A stretch of 64,000 bases of DNA. It comes from Kibdelosporangium persicum (GTDB lineage Bacteria > Actinomycetota > Actinomycetes > Mycobacteriales > Pseudonocardiaceae). Of the stretch, positions 63,295 to 64,000 are shown one piece after another. Within the stretch, counting starts at the first letter, position 1. Each line of letters starts with the position of its first letter. The DNA lies in the NCBI RefSeq assembly GCF_013280595.1, contig NZ_JAAATY010000019.1, positions 118,083 to 182,082 on the forward strand, given 5' to 3'. The position numbers were made by a program, and so were the translations under genes. The notes under the pieces are model-generated. The model was not told where the DNA came from. It saw only the letters and a program-made list of their open reading frames with translations, and made no database searches.

Positions 63295-63510
63295 TCAGCC
63301 GCAGCAACCGCCGCCGCAGCAGCCACCACCGCCGCCACCGCCCACCGGGGCGGGAACGGACGACGAGCCGGCGAGCCCGGCCATGGTCAGCAGTTTCACG
63401 GTGTCCGTGTGGCCCGACGGGCAAGCGGCGGGCGCCCCGGACTCGCTCATCGGCCGGTTGACCTCGAACGTGTCGGCGCAGTCACGGCACTTGAACTCAT
63501 AGGTCGGCAC
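63295..63510 (-). CDS. FmdB-family zinc ribbon protein with Gly/Cys tail
   Basis: 71 residues. VPTYEFKCRDCADTFEVNRP and APAACPSGHTDTVKLLTMAG give the two zinc knuckles of the FmdB regulatory family (C-x2-C at the start; C-x-x-G-H in the second, where many members have a second Cys). The C-terminus is unusual: a Gly run followed by CCGGGCCG, adding four extra Cys that could bind metal. GTG 63510 starts the protein with the family-typical Pro-Thr-Tyr-Glu-Phe. Only 23 nt separate it from the divergent gene, so both may be leaderless. Confidence 0.88.
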   Translation of the reverse strand: MPTYEFKCRDCADTFEVNRPMSESGAPAACPSGHTDTVKLLTMAGLAGSSSVPAPVGGGGGGGCCGGGCCG

Positions 63511-63533
63511 GCCTGGAAATATAGTTCTTGCCT

Positions 63534-63827
63534 GTGCCCCGACGGAACCGGTCAAAGCGCGACGAGCCGCGCCTCAGCGGTGCGGCGTCCCTCCAGCGCA
63601 GCGAGGCCGGGCCGGACGGCGAGTGGTACGTCCGATCGGTCTCCGGCTCCGCGACCACCAAGACATACCGGTGCCCTGGCTGCGATCACGAGATCAGACC
63701 GGGCACCCCGCACGTGGTGGCGTGGCCGGCGGACGACTACGGCAGCGTCGAGGAGCGCAGGCACTGGCACCGCGCCTGTTGGGACGCCCGGCTGCGGCGC
63801 AGGCCGACCCGTCGATCGGCCAGGTGA
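63534..63827 (+). CDS. Small treble-clef/zinc-finger-like protein
   Basis: 97 residues. A basic start (PRRNRSKRDEPRLSG) precedes GEWYVRSVSGSATTKTYRCP and then C-x2-C (YRCPGCDHEIRPGTPH) and a later H-x3-C (RRHWHRACWDARL), a plausible zinc treble clef of HNH-like shape. The end is basic again (RLRRRPTRRSAR). Similar short actinobacterial proteins are widespread, sometimes labelled ATP/GTP-binding without visible support. A nucleic-acid-binding role is inferred. GTG 63534 is used; TTG 63528 is in frame. Confidence 0.75.
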   Translation: MPRRNRSKRDEPRLSGAASLQRSEAGPDGEWYVRSVSGSATTKTYRCPGCDHEIRPGTPHVVAWPADDYGSVEERRHWHRACWDARLRRRPTRRSAR

Positions 63828-63847
63828 AACACGACCTAGCTTGAGTT

Positions 63848-64000
63848 TTAACCTGTTCGGCGGGGTCGTGGGTTGGTGGATTTGGTTTTCTTGCTGTGGT
63901 TGGGTTTCTGTTTGTCTGTGCTGGTGATGGTGTGGACGTCGTGGCGTGGCGCGGGCTGGTGGTTGGGTATCCCGGCGGGGCGGCCGGGACCGGGTCGTGA
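63848..64000 (-). CDS. Possible C-terminal end of a transposase (cut by the window edge)
   Basis: The minus strand is open from the right edge to TAA at 63848-63850 (50 codons). The peptide is basic and low in hydrophobics: GRPAGIPNHQPAPRHDVHTI, TSTDKQKPNHSKKTKSTNPR, then PRRTG. Tails of this kind (G-R-P-x-G, then Lys/Thr/Pro-rich) close some actinobacterial IS transposases. Composition differs from the neighbours (more A and C on this strand). Only the remainder of the frame can decide. Confidence 0.3.
   Translation of the reverse strand, partial: SRPGPGRPAGIPNHQPAPRHDVHTITSTDKQKPNHSKKTKSTNPRPRRTG

Overview
The window is high-GC, densely packed actinobacterial DNA (many GTG/TTG starts, many 4-nt start/stop overlaps). 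Gene content and order point to the Pseudonocardiales (Amycolatopsis/Kibdelosporangium/Saccharothrix type): mycobacterial-type synteny blocks, an ESX/type VII secretion-associated locus, F420-dependent enzymes and the GlgE alpha-glucan pathway occur together. This placement is inferred from gene content only; no rRNA or tRNA gene was seen.

Layout. 1-2937: end of a GH57 branching enzyme, a GT4 glucosyltransferase and a hexapeptide acyltransferase, matching M. tuberculosis Rv3031, Rv3032 and Rv3034c (methylglucose lipopolysaccharide/alpha-glucan genes). 3057-7542: an inserted signalling module made of an EAD2-TPR protein with a degenerate P-loop, a class III cyclase-EAD2 protein and a divergent Crp/Fnr regulator, plus a small membrane protein. 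7925-11819: a return to the mycobacterial order (Rv3037c, Rv3038c, EchA17/Rv3039c and Rv3041c-like). 11873-16683: Uma2 nuclease, GlgX debranching enzyme, then a cysteine-responsive leader peptide, cysteine dioxygenase and rhodanese. 16803-28214: GlgP, an RlaP-like nucleotidyltransferase, GlgE, TreS, maltokinase and GlgB. 28280-36785: transhydrogenase, two paralogous metallopeptidase-like lipoproteins, DinB/MarR, thiamine-binding protein, SCO6745-like protein, thioredoxin-TPR protein and a holin-like membrane protein. 36956-38916: ABC-2 exporter. 39004-47642: secreted GH92 alpha-mannosidase divergent from a LacI - mannose-6-phosphate isomerase - FrcBCA-like ABC operon. 47843-53164: a bidirectional ESX locus. 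53166-55829: ABC ATPase with a two-component system. 55901-61591: LLM oxidoreductase, MeaB, thiolase, methylmalonyl-CoA epimerase, crotonyl-CoA carboxylase/reductase and TetR. 61674-64000: SPW-repeat protein, DivIVA-like coiled coil, FmdB zinc ribbon, a treble-clef protein and the possible tail of a transposase.

How the genes work together. TreS makes maltose from trehalose, maltokinase makes maltose-1-phosphate, GlgE polymerises it, GlgB branches it, and GlgX and GlgP take the polymer apart. With the Rv3031/Rv3032-like pair this makes much of the first 28 kb an alpha-glucan and polysaccharide island. The mannose locus would cut, import and isomerise mannose. MeaB, the epimerase, Ccr and thiolase serve C3-C5 acyl-CoA flux.

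Two non-coding repeat families run through the window. Family A is a roughly 45-nt hairpin (five copies, all just after gene ends). Family B is a tandem repeat with a 22-nt period in four intergenic arrays, with a constant GGCAC and variable cores. The most system-like candidate is the cyclase-EAD2 / EAD2-TPR / Crp module at 3057-7229.
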